From Prevotellaceae bacterium (GTDB taxonomy: Bacteria > Bacteroidota > Bacteroidia > Bacteroidales > Bacteroidaceae): DNA of 64,000 nt. The position numbers and the translations under genes are program-made. The stretch spans positions 1 to 64,000 of the forward strand of contig JABZLB010000009.1 of NCBI GenBank assembly GCA_015256945.1, in the 5' to 3' direction. A model generated the notes under the pieces. It saw only the letters and a list, made by a program, of their open reading frames with translations, was not told the origin of the DNA and did not search any database. Shown piece after piece: positions 52,389-61,944 of the stretch (positions within the stretch are counted from its first letter, which is position 1; every line of letters begins with the position of its first letter).

Positions 52389-53270
52389 ATGAAGGGCATA
52401 GTTTTAGCAGGAGGGTCAGGAACACGTCTGTACCCTATTACAAAAGGCATTAGCAAACAGCTCATACCCATTTTTGACAAACCTATGATTTACTATCCCG
52501 TGTCGGTGTTAATGCTGGCCGGTATCAGGGAAATCCTTATTATTTCTACCCCTTATGACCTGCCCGGCTTTAAACGGTTACTGGGCGACGGCAGCAGTTA
52601 TGGCGTGCGTTTTGAGTATGCCGAGCAGCCCAGTCCTGACGGATTGGCACAGGCTTTCATCATTGGTGAGAAATTTATAGGCAACGACAGCGTATGCTTA
52701 GTGCTGGGCGACAACATTTTCTACGGTGCCGGCTTCTCGTCAATGTTGCGCGAAAGCGTGCGCATGGCAGAGGAAGAGGGCAAGGCTTCAGTCTTCGGGT
52801 ATTATGTAAACGACCCTGAACGCTATGGCGTTGCCGAGTTTGACGACAACGGAAACTGCCTCAGCATTGAGGAAAAACCAGCACAACCCAAGAGCAACTA
52901 TGCCGTTGTGGGCCTTTATTTCTATCCCAACAGCGTGGTTCATATTGCCAAAAACATTAAGCCCAGTGCACGCGGTGAGCTTGAAATCACGACCGTAAAC
53001 CAGCAGTATCTCGTACAAAAGAACCTGAAAGTACAAACCCTTCAGCGCGGCTTTGCATGGCTTGATACGGGCACTCACGACAGTCTTTCGGAGGCAAGCA
53101 CCTTTATTGAGGTTATCGAAAAGCGCCAGGGGCAGAAAATTGCCTGCCTTGAAGAAATTGCCTTCAAAAAGAACTGGATAACACGCGAGCGCTTGATTCA
53201 GGAAGCGCAGCCTATGATAAAAAACGGTTACGGACAGTATCTCATGCAGCTGGCCGATGAAAAGAAATAA
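52389..53270 (+). CDS. rfbA: Glucose-1-phosphate thymidylyltransferase
   Basis: Makes dTDP-glucose, the first step to dTDP-rhamnose. 293 residues from the ATG at 52389. The start KGIVLAGGSGTRLYPITKGI is the nucleotide-binding signature; VLGDNIFYGAG and AWLDTGTHDSL complete the family pattern. rfbD, the last gene of this pathway, lies at 62519; rfbB and rfbC are not in the window. It is followed 18 bases later by the Wzc-type gene. Confidence 0.97.
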   Translation: MKGIVLAGGSGTRLYPITKGISKQLIPIFDKPMIYYPVSVLMLAGIREILIISTPYDLPGFKRLLGDGSSYGVRFEYAEQPSPDGLAQAFIIGEKFIGNDSVCLVLGDNIFYGAGFSSMLRESVRMAEEEGKASVFGYYVNDPERYGVAEFDDNGNCLSIEEKPAQPKSNYAVVGLYFYPNSVVHIAKNIKPSARGELEITTVNQQYLVQKNLKVQTLQRGFAWLDTGTHDSLSEASTFIEVIEKRQGQKIACLEEIAFKKNWITRERLIQEAQPMIKNGYGQYLMQLADEKK

Positions 53271-53288
53271 CAAATCATAAAAATACAA

Positions 53289-55817
53289 ATGGAAGAAAAC
53301 AAGCTTGCAGAGAGTATGGCTGCAAATTCTCAGGCAACGGCCGACGATCAGAAAGGGTTCATAAACCTTGGAGCGATCTACGCTACGCTGATTCTGAACT
53401 GGAAGTGGTTCGTTCTCTCACTCATTATTTGTTTGGGGTTCGCAGCCATTTACCTGCGATACACCACTCCTATGTACCAGGCTTCGGCCAAATTGTTGAT
53501 AAAAGACAACGACGGAAGGTCGAACAGCCGGAACAATATGATGAATTCGGCAACCCTCGGTATTGTGTCAAACTCGACAGGTATCGACAACGAGATGGAA
53601 ATTTTAACCTCACATTCTCTGGCCATTCAGGCAGTAAGAGACCTGAAACTGTATGCCGAATATTTCAGCGTAGGCCAGGTAAAGGATCTCATTCTGTACC
53701 GTACGCAGCCTATTTCGGTTGATGTTGATGCGGCTCATCTTGAGAAACTGAACCGCCCTGTCGACCTTTTAATTGAGCGTGAAGGCAGTGCTTATCATGT
53801 AACAGGCACCTATTTTGTTCCTCATGCTGATGACGGAGCAAGCGGTCCATACTCAATTGACCATACATTTACCACGTTCCCTGCCAGTATAAACACGCGT
53901 GCCGGCATACTTTACTTTACAACAAACGGCATGACGCCCATGCAGGACGAACAGAAAATGAGGGTTGTCATACAGTCGCCCAAAAACGAAGCATATAAAT
54001 ATGTATCGCGGTTGAGTGTTGCCCAGACCAATAAGAACACTACCATAGCACAGCTTGTGCTTACCGATGAGGTGCCACAGCGCGCCATCGATTTCCTCAG
54101 CCAGCTGGCAATATGCTACAATCGCCAGGCCAACGAAGACAAAAACGAGATTGCCGTGCGCACGGAAGAGTTCATTAATGGACGTTTAGAGAAAATCAAT
54201 GCTGAATTAGGCAGTACCGAAGGCCAGCTTGAGAACTATAAAAAAAGCAACCGTGTAGTTGAGCTTAAGATGAATGCGAGCCAGGCTTTCAACAATGCCG
54301 ACACCTATTCACAAAAGCTTTCGGAGGCCAATACACAATTAGCACTGCTCAACGAAATGCGTGGTTACATCATCAGTTCGGCCAGCAGGTATCAGCCTCT
54401 GCCCACAAACGTCGGCCTGTCTGACCAGGCAACCACTGCGCTTATTAAAGATTACAATGAAATTGCTCAAAGACGCAACCTGCTGCTACAAAGTGCAAGT
54501 GAGAACTCGCCGTCGGTAGTGCCTCTCACTACGCAGCTCGACCAGCTGCAAGGAGCCATTAATCGTGCATTGAATCAGGCTATGCGCAGTGCCGAAATTC
54601 TGCGTAACTCGGTAGCTGCACAGGCTGGCAAATATCAGGGACAGGTTGACAGGTCGCCGGTTCAGGAGCGTATGCTTAACCAGATTGGTCGTCAGCAAGA
54701 GGTGAAATCAGGGCTTTATCTGATGCTTTTACAAAAGCGTGAAGAGAACTCTATTTCGTTAGCGGCAACGGCCGACAAAGGAAAGCTGATAGATGCACCC
54801 GCAGCAGGTGGAAAAATTAGTCCGAACAACACCTATATTATGGGTATGGGTCTTATCTTCGGACTGGCTATTCCTGCCGTGATTCTTATCCTGATTCAGC
54901 TCCTGAGCTACAAAATTGAGGGACATGAAGACGTTGCCCGTCTTACGAAACTACCTATTCTGGCCGATGTTGCTGTTGCTGCAGATGCCGCAAAGAATAA
55001 GGCTGACATCGTCATTCATGAGAATAAGAACAACATGATGGAGGAAATATTCCGTTCGATGCGTACCAACCTGCTCTTCATGATGAAAGAAGGGCAGAAG
55101 GTTATCATGTGTACGTCGACTAATTCGGGCGAAGGAAAAACCTTCAATGCGGGTAACTTAGCCATGTCGTTCGCCCTGCTGGGTAAGAAAGTATTGCTTA
55201 TCGGTCTTGACATTCGCAAACCACGATTAGGCGAACTTTTTGAATTGAACGATACCGCACGCGGTATTACGAACTTGCTGGTAAAAGACAGCCCCAGTGA
55301 AGAGCAGATAAAACAGCAAATTCTACCATCAGGAATCAACAAGCATCTCGACATAATGACGGCAGGTCCTATACCTCCTAACCCGGCCGAACTGGTGGCA
55401 CGTGCAAGTCTTGACCTCATTATGGAACAGCTTAGACAAATGTATGATTACATTATTGTTGACACGGCGCCGGTAGGTCTTGTAACCGATACACTGGCCA
55501 TAGGTCGAGTTTGCGACGCCACGGTATATGTATGTCGTGCCGACTATACGCCAAAGGAGAGTATAGAATTGGTAAACGGTCTGGCTGCTGAAGAAAAATT
55601 GCCAAATGTCAGCATCGTCATCAACGGTATTGATATGTCGAAGAAGAAGCATAGTTACTACTATGGTTATGGCAAATACGGCAGGTATGGAAGATACGGC
55701 AGGTATGGAAGCTATGGCAAATACGGCCGTTACAAGAGCTATGGTAACTATGGAAGCTATGGCAATTACCAGGAAAGCCACTACGGTGACGCTAATGATA
55801 ATTCAGTAAAACGATAA
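53289..55817 (+). CDS. Wzc-type polysaccharide co-polymerase and BY-tyrosine kinase
   Basis: 842 residues. Wzz-like N-terminal domain with a helix at about residues 36-55, a long periplasmic coiled-coil region (about 100-500), and a second helix near 520-540. The cytoplasmic BY-kinase has Walker A SGEGKTFNAGNLA near residue 615, Walker A' (LLIGLDIRKPRLGELF) and Walker B YIIVDTAPV. The C terminus is a tyrosine cluster made of YG repeats (about 790-830). Such kinases control polymer length in capsule or exopolysaccharide export by autophosphorylating the tail. No wza or glycosyltransferase genes are adjacent, so its polymer is unknown. Confidence 0.93.
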   Translation: MEENKLAESMAANSQATADDQKGFINLGAIYATLILNWKWFVLSLIICLGFAAIYLRYTTPMYQASAKLLIKDNDGRSNSRNNMMNSATLGIVSNSTGIDNEMEILTSHSLAIQAVRDLKLYAEYFSVGQVKDLILYRTQPISVDVDAAHLEKLNRPVDLLIEREGSAYHVTGTYFVPHADDGASGPYSIDHTFTTFPASINTRAGILYFTTNGMTPMQDEQKMRVVIQSPKNEAYKYVSRLSVAQTNKNTTIAQLVLTDEVPQRAIDFLSQLAICYNRQANEDKNEIAVRTEEFINGRLEKINAELGSTEGQLENYKKSNRVVELKMNASQAFNNADTYSQKLSEANTQLALLNEMRGYIISSASRYQPLPTNVGLSDQATTALIKDYNEIAQRRNLLLQSASENSPSVVPLTTQLDQLQGAINRALNQAMRSAEILRNSVAAQAGKYQGQVDRSPVQERMLNQIGRQQEVKSGLYLMLLQKREENSISLAATADKGKLIDAPAAGGKISPNNTYIMGMGLIFGLAIPAVILILIQLLSYKIEGHEDVARLTKLPILADVAVAADAAKNKADIVIHENKNNMMEEIFRSMRTNLLFMMKEGQKVIMCTSTNSGEGKTFNAGNLAMSFALLGKKVLLIGLDIRKPRLGELFELNDTARGITNLLVKDSPSEEQIKQQILPSGINKHLDIMTAGPIPPNPAELVARASLDLIMEQLRQMYDYIIVDTAPVGLVTDTLAIGRVCDATVYVCRADYTPKESIELVNGLAAEEKLPNVSIVINGIDMSKKKHSYYYGYGKYGRYGRYGRYGSYGKYGRYKSYGNYGSYGNYQESHYGDANDNSVKR
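55653..55770 (+). repeat. In-frame repeats encoding the Tyr-Gly tail
   Basis: Short repeats such as GGCAGGTATGGAAGATAC and GGAAGCTATGGC alternate and encode KYGRYGRYGRYGSYGKYGRY and SYGNYGSYGNY-type units. About 15 tyrosines fall in 40 residues. Such tracts can change length by slippage. Confidence 0.8.
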
Positions 55818-56248
55818 TGGCAACAATAGCAGTAGACTTTGACGGTACTATTGTAGAGCACCGTTATCCGGAAATAGGAGAAGAAATACCATTCGCTACC
55901 GAAACGCTCCGAATGTTAATAGCCGACCATCACAGGCTCATCCTGTGGTCGGTACGTGAGGGAAAGCTCCTGCAGGACGCTGTTGACTGGTGTAAAAAGC
56001 ACGGTGTTGAGTTTTGGGCTGTAAACCGTGACTATCCTGAGGAAGAGGCTGAAAAGAACAATCATTTCAGCCGTAAGCTGAAAGCTGACTACTTTATTGA
56101 TGACAGGAATATCGGCGGACTGCCTGAATGGGGCCAGATTTACCGGATGATTAATGAGCATAAAAGCTATGCTGACGTCATTAGAGAGACTCTTGGCAGA
56201 AGCTCTATTGACGACATTCCCAAGAAAAAGCACTGGTGGCAGTGGTAA
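55817..56248 (+). CDS. HAD-fold phosphatase-like protein
   Basis: 143 residues starting TIAVDFDGTIVEHRYPEIGE, with the HAD nucleophile motif DFDGT (Asp8 and Asp10) and DYFIDDRNIGG for the metal site. It is a compact HAD protein with no cap domain, like hypothetical Bacteroides proteins. The ATG overlaps the last base of the kinase stop, so translation may be coupled. It may be a phosphatase for a sugar phosphate or phosphotyrosine, but this is only context. Confidence 0.82.
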   Translation: MATIAVDFDGTIVEHRYPEIGEEIPFATETLRMLIADHHRLILWSVREGKLLQDAVDWCKKHGVEFWAVNRDYPEEEAEKNNHFSRKLKADYFIDDRNIGGLPEWGQIYRMINEHKSYADVIRETLGRSSIDDIPKKKHWWQW

Positions 56249-56291
56249 AAGCCACAGTAACCACACAGCATAAAAATTAAAAAACGAAGAG

Positions 56292-56320
56292 GGTGCGCAG
56301 CAATTGCGCACCTTTTTTGT
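56292..56320 (+). terminator. Terminator after rfbA-wzc-HAD
   Basis: GGTGCGCA (56292-56299) and TGCGCACC (56305-56312) with a five-base loop and a run of six T. Confidence 0.9.
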
Positions 56321-56437
56321 CATAGATAAAATTTGAAGTTGAAGAAAATGGCGTTATTTATTGATTATACCGGTAGAAAGTAATAATACCAGCGCATGAT
56401 AAGAATGGCAGGAAAGGCGAAAATTAAAACTTTTTTG

Positions 56438-56445
56438 TAATTTTG
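56438..56445 (+). promoter_or_regulatory. -7 box for fmt
   Basis: TAATTTTG, 24 bases before the ATG at 56469. No -33 TTG at the usual distance. Confidence 0.45.
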
Positions 56446-56468
56446 TATACTATAATATAATAAGGTAT

Positions 56469-57464
56469 ATGGAGAAGGAAAACTTGAGAATCATATTCAT
56501 GGGAACTCCTGAATTTGCCGTTGGCACATTAGAACGGCTTGTTGAAGGAGGATACAATGTTGTAGCCGTAGTGACCCAACCCGACAAACCCGTTGGACGA
56601 CATCAGGACCATCTGCAGCCTTCGGCGGTGAAACAATATGCCGTAGAGCACGGTATTCCGGTACTTCAACCCATAAAAATGAAAGACCCTGACTTTGTAG
56701 AGGCTCTGGCATCGTATAAGGCCGATCTGCAGGTTGTGGTGGCTTTCCGTATGCTTCCCGAAATAGTTTGGGCAATGCCACGTATGGGAACGTTTAACGT
56801 TCACGCCGCTCTGCTGCCACAATATCGCGGGGCTGCACCTATCAACTGGGCTATTATAAACGGAGAATCTGAAACAGGAGTTACCACCTTCTTCCTTGAT
56901 AAGGACATTGATACTGGACGAATCATACTGCAAAAGCATTTTGTGATACCCGAAGATGCCAATGCCGAATATGTTTATAATGGCTTAATGAAGCTCGGTG
57001 CCGACATTGCCGTTGAGACAATAGACCTTGTTCTTGAAGGAGATGGTACGGTAAAAGCAACCAGTCAGGACGAATGGATGGCAGGAAAAGAGCCTGTGGC
57101 TTTACACAGTGCACCTAAAATTTTTAAGGAGACTTGTGAGATAAACTGGGCACAGCAGGCAAAAGATGTACACAATTTTGTACGGGGACTGTCGCCTTAT
57201 CCCGGAGCGTGGACCACTTTATATGCGGAAGACAAAGGGAGCGTGGCTGGAACCGTGATGAAAATATACAAAACGGTGAAAACCAATGAGCCTGTAACTG
57301 GTGAAAAAACCGGCACCATTAGGGCTGAGAAAGGTCATCTTTACATAGCTACTGTCGATAATTGGATAGAAATTGCAGAATTACAGCTTGCGGGTAAAAA
57401 GCGTATGGCAGCACGCGACTTCCTAAACGGTAACAAAAATATAGAAGAATATTGTGTAAAATAG
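56469..57464 (+). CDS. fmt: Methionyl-tRNA formyltransferase
   Basis: Formylates initiator Met-tRNA. 331 residues: an N-terminal Rossmann domain (IIFMGTPEFAVGTLERL), the active-site region with NVHAALLPQYRGAAPINWAI (catalytic Asn-His-Asp set in NVH and the later DIDTG), and a C-terminal OB-like domain. It is flanked by terminators on both sides, so it is a single-gene unit. Confidence 0.97.
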   Translation: MEKENLRIIFMGTPEFAVGTLERLVEGGYNVVAVVTQPDKPVGRHQDHLQPSAVKQYAVEHGIPVLQPIKMKDPDFVEALASYKADLQVVVAFRMLPEIVWAMPRMGTFNVHAALLPQYRGAAPINWAIINGESETGVTTFFLDKDIDTGRIILQKHFVIPEDANAEYVYNGLMKLGADIAVETIDLVLEGDGTVKATSQDEWMAGKEPVALHSAPKIFKETCEINWAQQAKDVHNFVRGLSPYPGAWTTLYAEDKGSVAGTVMKIYKTVKTNEPVTGEKTGTIRAEKGHLYIATVDNWIEIAELQLAGKKRMAARDFLNGNKNIEEYCVK

Positions 57465-57539
57465 CACTGCAATATAGCAGACAAAAAGCATAAAGCTATT
57501 TGCATACCAGTGTTATCATCTAAAGTATACTACATAAAA

Positions 57540-57580
57540 AAGCCTCTCACAGAGTATAAACTCTATGAGAGGCTTATGTT
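57540..57580. terminator. Bidirectional terminator between fmt and the ROK kinase gene
   Basis: AAGCCTCTCA (57540-57549) pairs with TGAGAGGCTT (57566-57575), with an inner AGAGT/ACTCT stem. A run of A on the left and T on the right make it work on both strands. Confidence 0.85.
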
Positions 57581-57602
57581 TTCTATAAAACCTTATGCAA
57601 GT

Positions 57603-58577
57603 TTACAGGTCCCAGCCCACTGCCGAAGCACCGAGAACAGCAGCTGAGCTGCCATCCAAACTGCTTACGAGGAACTGTGCCTTGCCCTTAAAGATGCGCA
57701 AAACATGCTTGTCATAGCTCTTCTTAATAGGGTCCATCAGCAACTTTCCTGCTTTTGTCAGTCCGCCAAAGAATATGAAAGCTTCAGGCGAAGAGAAAGC
57801 AGCGAAGTCAGCGCACGCCTCTCCCAGCATCTCTCCAGTAAATTCATAGATGCGCTTTGCTAAGGCATCACCCTTCTCTGCCGCCAGACTTACCTCCAAA
57901 GAAGTAATGTCTTCAGGGTTCAAATCACGTAAAAGTGATGGTTCATCTGTTGTTTCCAACAGCTCTCGAGCCGTACGGGCTACACCCGTAGCAGAGCAAT
58001 AGGCCTCTAAACAGCCTTTTCGGCCACAGCCACATTCACGTCCATTCTCGCGAACCATGATAACATGGCCAAGCTCTCCTGCAAAGCCGTCGCTGCCATA
58101 AACCACTTGTCCATTGACCACAATGCCTGAACCAACACCGGTTCCCAATGTAACGTCTATAAAATTCTTCATGCCTCGTGCAACGCCATAAGTCATTTCG
58201 CCAATAGCTGCTGCATTAGCATCGTTGGTTAAAGCCACTGGAACACCAAGCCTTTTGGAGAACATGTCGGCCAATGGCACAATACAGTTGCGCCCCCATG
58301 AAAGGTTTGCAGCAAACTCTATGGTGCCCTGGTAATAGTTTCCATTCGGAGCACCAATTCCCATAGCCTTAATTTTATTAATGCCTCCGACCTGATCGAT
58401 GATAATCTGCAAAGCCTCGACCGAAGCATTTACATAGTCTTCTACATTGTCGTAAGCCTGTGTTTTGATAGCTGTCGTAGCTTTTATCTCGCCACGTGAG
58501 TCTACAATTCCGAAAACAGAATTGGTACCGCCAAGGTCTAAGCCAATAACGTACGGTTTTAAAGTTAGTTGAACCAT
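57603..58577 (-). CDS. ROK family glucokinase
   Basis: 324 residues. ATP site GLDLGGTNSVFGIVD at the N terminus, the ROK signature GELGHVIMV, and the zinc cluster CGCGRKGC around residues 185-192. Phosphorylates glucose or a related hexose; the exact sugar is not shown by sequence. Single-gene unit, convergent with fmt. A promoter lies at 58701-58729, giving a leader of about 115 bases. Confidence 0.93.
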   Translation of the reverse strand: MVQLTLKPYVIGLDLGGTNSVFGIVDSRGEIKATTAIKTQAYDNVEDYVNASVEALQIIIDQVGGINKIKAMGIGAPNGNYYQGTIEFAANLSWGRNCIVPLADMFSKRLGVPVALTNDANAAAIGEMTYGVARGMKNFIDVTLGTGVGSGIVVNGQVVYGSDGFAGELGHVIMVRENGRECGCGRKGCLEAYCSATGVARTARELLETTDEPSLLRDLNPEDITSLEVSLAAEKGDALAKRIYEFTGEMLGEACADFAAFSSPEAFIFFGGLTKAGKLLMDPIKKSYDKHVLRIFKGKAQFLVSSLDGSSAAVLGASAVGWDL

Positions 58578-58700
58578 TTTGTTTATGTTTTTTACTATTC
58601 AGTTATTAGTCTTCAAACATATTATAAACAACTGTGCATATAATTCGCTAAAGCCTTAATTGCAGAACAATAGCACCGAAAACTATATATGTTAACATGG

Positions 58701-58729
58701 CAAAGTTAATAAAACATTTGTGAAAACAA
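58701..58729 (-). promoter_or_regulatory. Promoter of the ROK kinase gene
   Basis: Minus strand: TTG (58729-58727), 18 bases, TAACTTTG (58708-58701). The spacer is slightly short. No closer candidate is seen. Confidence 0.5.
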
Positions 58730-58756
58730 ACTGAAATTTAAATTTTTAATAAACAT

Positions 58757-58787
58757 TTGTGTGTATATAAAAGAATTGCTATCTTTG
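58757..58787 (+). promoter_or_regulatory. Promoter of the Sua5/YrdC-clc transcript
   Basis: TTG (58757-58759), 20 bases, TATCTTTG (58780-58787). It lies downstream of a possible ATG at 58761, which therefore cannot be the start; the ATG at 58806 is used. Confidence 0.78.
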
Positions 58788-58805
58788 CGTTACATAGATG
58801 AAAAG

Positions 58806-59375
58806 ATGACACAAGAAGAAGACATTAAAAACGCCATTAAAGTACTTCGTGAAGGTGGCGTAATTCTTTATCCTACGGATACTGTATGGGGTATCGGTTG
58901 TGACGCTACAAATGCTGAAGCAGTAGCAAGGGTTTACCAGATAAAACATCGTGACGATTCAAAGGCATTGATTTGTCTTGTCGATTCAGACGCACGCCTG
59001 CAACGCTATGTTCGCAACGTGCCAGCAGTGGCATGGGACCTAATTGACGCCGTAACCAAGCCCACAACTGTTATATTAGACGGAGCTGTAAACCTGGCAT
59101 CGAACCTCATTGCAGAAGACGGAAGCATTGCGCTTCGTATTACAAAGGAGCCGTTTTCGCACGAATTGTGCTACCGTTTTCAAAAAGCTCTTGTATCAAC
59201 AAGTGCAAATATCAGTGGCGAACCTGCCGCACAGAATTACAAAGACATATCTCAAGAGATCCTCAATAGCGTTGATTATGTATGCTGGACGCGCAGACAG
59301 GAGCACAAATCACACAAACCAAGCAGCATCATCAGGCTTAAACCTGACGGCGAGATAACTATCATCAGAAAATAA
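58806..59375 (+). CDS. L-threonylcarbamoyladenylate synthase (Sua5/YrdC family)
   Basis: Makes threonylcarbamoyl-AMP for the t6A37 modification of ANN-decoding tRNAs. About 189 residues, the short YrdC form without the Sua5 C-terminal domain. The core motif GGVILYPTDTVWGIGCDATN-like segment near residues 18-37 and KHRDDSKALICLV are typical, as is STSANISGEPA. The stop directly abuts the clc start (TAA then ATG), so the two are co-transcribed. Confidence 0.92.
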   Translation: MTQEEDIKNAIKVLREGGVILYPTDTVWGIGCDATNAEAVARVYQIKHRDDSKALICLVDSDARLQRYVRNVPAVAWDLIDAVTKPTTVILDGAVNLASNLIAEDGSIALRITKEPFSHELCYRFQKALVSTSANISGEPAAQNYKDISQEILNSVDYVCWTRRQEHKSHKPSSIIRLKPDGEITIIRK

Positions 59376-61148
59376 ATGCTGGATAAAGTTATTGCCTGGC
59401 GGGAACGGAGACTGACCGATCGTCAGATGACGTTGGTATTAGCCTTTATTATTGGTTTCCTGGCTTCGGTGGCAGGGTATGCCCTTCATCATCTTATCGG
59501 ATTGATACAACGTCTGCTTACCGAAGACTTTATATCGTATGGTGCCAACTGGCTCTATCTTGTTTTCCCCGTTATAGGTATTTATCTTACCATGCTTTTT
59601 ATTAAATATGTTGTCCGTGACAATATATCGCATGGTATTACACGTGTGCTTTATGCTATTTCTACGAGGCGTTCAAAGCTCCGTGGCCACAATTGCTGGT
59701 CGTCAATAGTGGCTTCAGCCATAACCATAGGCTTTGGAGGCTCGGTAGGTGCCGAAGCACCTATTGTGCTTACAGGCTCTGCAATTGGTTCAAAATTGGG
59801 GCAAGTGTTCCACATGGACAACCGAACGGTGATGCTTTTAGTGGGTTGTGGTGCATCTGCTGCGATTTCAGGTATCTTCAAAGCGCCAATAGCAGGCCTG
59901 GTATTTACTCTTGAAGTGCTGATGATTGATATGACTATGGCATCGCTTGTACCTATTCTTATCAGCAGCATTACGGCAGATATTTTCTCATATCTTTTCA
60001 CGGGAACATCTACAATGTTCTCTTTTCATATTGACGGTGTGTGGCGCATCGATCGTGTTCCCGGAACAGTTTTGTTAGGAATATTCTGTGGTTTGATGAG
60101 CCTTTACTTTATGAGAACCATGAATTGGTGTGAAGGGAAGTTTTCACGACTTAAGGATCATCCCTATATCAGGCTGTGCATTGGTGGCCTTATACTAAGT
60201 TCTCTCATCTTTTTATTTCCATCTTTATACGGCGAAGGGTATGATACGCTCGGCCTTCTTATCAGCGGAAAGACACCTGCCGACTGGCAACAGGTAATGA
60301 ACGGGTCGTTATTTTATGGGCATGGCGAGCTTTTGGCCTTATATATCTTTCTTGTTATGATGACAAAGATATTTGCAACCTCGTCTACAAATGGTGCCGG
60401 AGGCTGTGGCGGTACGTTTGCACCTTCGCTCTTTATGGGCGGTTTTGCCGGATTCTTATTTGCACGACTATGGAATATGGAGCAAATAGGAGTATATCTT
60501 CCTGAAAAAAACTTCACCTTATTAGGCATGGCAGGCGTAATGGCAGGCGTGATGCATGCACCGCTTACCGGCATTTTCCTGATTGCTGAAATCACTGGAG
60601 GCTACGCCCTTTTTGTACCATTGATTGTAGTTAGCGTTGTAAGTGTGATGGTTATATCTATATTTGAGCCACACAGTATTTATGCTATGCGTCTGGCCCG
60701 TGAAGGTAAACTGCTCACCCATCATACTGACAGGAGTGTGCTTACTTTAATGAATATGGACTCAGTTATAGAGAAAGACGTAACCACCGTAAGCCCATCC
60801 CTGCCCCTTAGCAAGTTAGTAAACGTGCTGACATCGAACGATTTCAACTTCCTTCCCGTCACCGATGAAGCGGGACGACTTTTGGGAGAAATCGATATTA
60901 TGAAGATAAGGCATATCGTTTTCCGCACTGAATTGTATCAACGCTATCATGCCAGCCAGCTGATGACAACAGTTCCTGCCATACTTTATCAAAATGAGCC
61001 AATGGAAGAAGTCATGAAAAAGTTCGATCAAACAGGAGCAAATGCCCTGCCCGTCGTCGACATTAACAACCAGTTATTAGGTTATATCACACGCCAGAGG
61101 CTGTTTACCGTTTACCGTCAGTTCGTAGCCGACTATTCTACTGAATAG
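59376..61148 (+). CDS. ClC-type chloride channel/transporter with CBS domains
   Basis: 590 residues: about a dozen membrane helices to about residue 440, then two CBS domains (about 455-575). Conserved pore segments are GGSVGAEAP with the gating Glu127 and GGTFAPSLFMGG. In FTLEVL the residue aligned with the proton glutamate Glu203 of the E. coli exchanger is Val181, as in many channel-type members. This favours uncoupled chloride conduction, but some exchangers also lack that glutamate. It begins immediately after the Sua5/YrdC stop. Confidence 0.93.
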   Translation: MLDKVIAWRERRLTDRQMTLVLAFIIGFLASVAGYALHHLIGLIQRLLTEDFISYGANWLYLVFPVIGIYLTMLFIKYVVRDNISHGITRVLYAISTRRSKLRGHNCWSSIVASAITIGFGGSVGAEAPIVLTGSAIGSKLGQVFHMDNRTVMLLVGCGASAAISGIFKAPIAGLVFTLEVLMIDMTMASLVPILISSITADIFSYLFTGTSTMFSFHIDGVWRIDRVPGTVLLGIFCGLMSLYFMRTMNWCEGKFSRLKDHPYIRLCIGGLILSSLIFLFPSLYGEGYDTLGLLISGKTPADWQQVMNGSLFYGHGELLALYIFLVMMTKIFATSSTNGAGGCGGTFAPSLFMGGFAGFLFARLWNMEQIGVYLPEKNFTLLGMAGVMAGVMHAPLTGIFLIAEITGGYALFVPLIVVSVVSVMVISIFEPHSIYAMRLAREGKLLTHHTDRSVLTLMNMDSVIEKDVTTVSPSLPLSKLVNVLTSNDFNFLPVTDEAGRLLGEIDIMKIRHIVFRTELYQRYHASQLMTTVPAILYQNEPMEEVMKKFDQTGANALPVVDINNQLLGYITRQRLFTVYRQFVADYSTE

Positions 61149-61233
61149 TTTTTATCTGCCTGAATGACATACATTTACGACGTAAAGACGCCAAAAATCG
61201 GGGCATTCTTTCCAAATTATCAAATAAATCAAG

Positions 61234-61241
61234 TAACTTTG
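61234..61241 (+). promoter_or_regulatory. -7 box for the LysE-DUF4924-rfbD-prfC run
   Basis: TAACTTTG, only 12 bases before the ATG at 61253, giving a very short leader. No clear -33 box. Confidence 0.45.
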
Positions 61242-61252
61242 CACCCTGAATT

Positions 61253-61921
61253 ATGCCACTTCCAATAAAAATAGACTTATTAGAGTTAATCCTTAAGGGA
61301 ATTATCATAGGTATTATAGCCTCTGCACCCATGGGGCCAGTGGGCATTCTCTGTATTCAGCGTACGCTAAAGAAAGGACGTTGGTATGGTTTTGTCACTG
61401 GCATAGGAGCATCTTTGAGCGATATTATCTATGCGTTGATCACAGGTTTAGGTATGAGTTTTGTAATGGATCTTATTACAAACCCTACCAATAAGTTCTG
61501 GTTGCAAATATCTGGAAGCGTTGTTTTAATGCTCTTTGGGATATATTGCTGGAAAAGCAACCCCGCCAGCCATGTCCATCAAAGCGGTCAAAGCAAGGGA
61601 AGTTACTCGCACAACGGTTTTACGGCTTTCCTTTTAACATTCTCAAATCCGCTTATTCTTCTTTTGTTTATGGCGTCATTTGCCCAGTTTAATTTTGTCA
61701 TCCCCAACCATCCCCTGGAGATGTCGATAGGCTATATTGGCATTTTCGGTGGCGCTCTCATGTGGTGGTTCGGACTTACATGGCTTGTTGACAAGATCCG
61801 TGAGAAGTTTGACATCAACGGAATAAGCATACTCAATAAGATAATAGGCGCTGTTGTTGTTATATTTTCATTGATTATTTTGGTAGGGACTGTTTTTAAC
61901 CTCTACTCTATACATTATTAA
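61253..61921 (+). CDS. LysE family exporter
   Basis: 222 residues, about six hydrophobic segments. ASAPMGPVGILCIQRTLKKG is the LysE/RhtB signature, followed by GFVTGIGASLSDIIYALI; the central SNPLILLLF is also typical. Family members export amino acids such as lysine, arginine or homoserine. The substrate is unknown. It is the first gene of a run with DUF4924, rfbD and prfC (gaps of 23 and 22 bases, then an overlap). Confidence 0.88.
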   Translation: MPLPIKIDLLELILKGIIIGIIASAPMGPVGILCIQRTLKKGRWYGFVTGIGASLSDIIYALITGLGMSFVMDLITNPTNKFWLQISGSVVLMLFGIYCWKSNPASHVHQSGQSKGSYSHNGFTAFLLTFSNPLILLLFMASFAQFNFVIPNHPLEMSIGYIGIFGGALMWWFGLTWLVDKIREKFDINGISILNKIIGAVVVIFSLIILVGTVFNLYSIHY

Positions 61922-61944
61922 ATCAGGCTTCATACCTTTATTGT

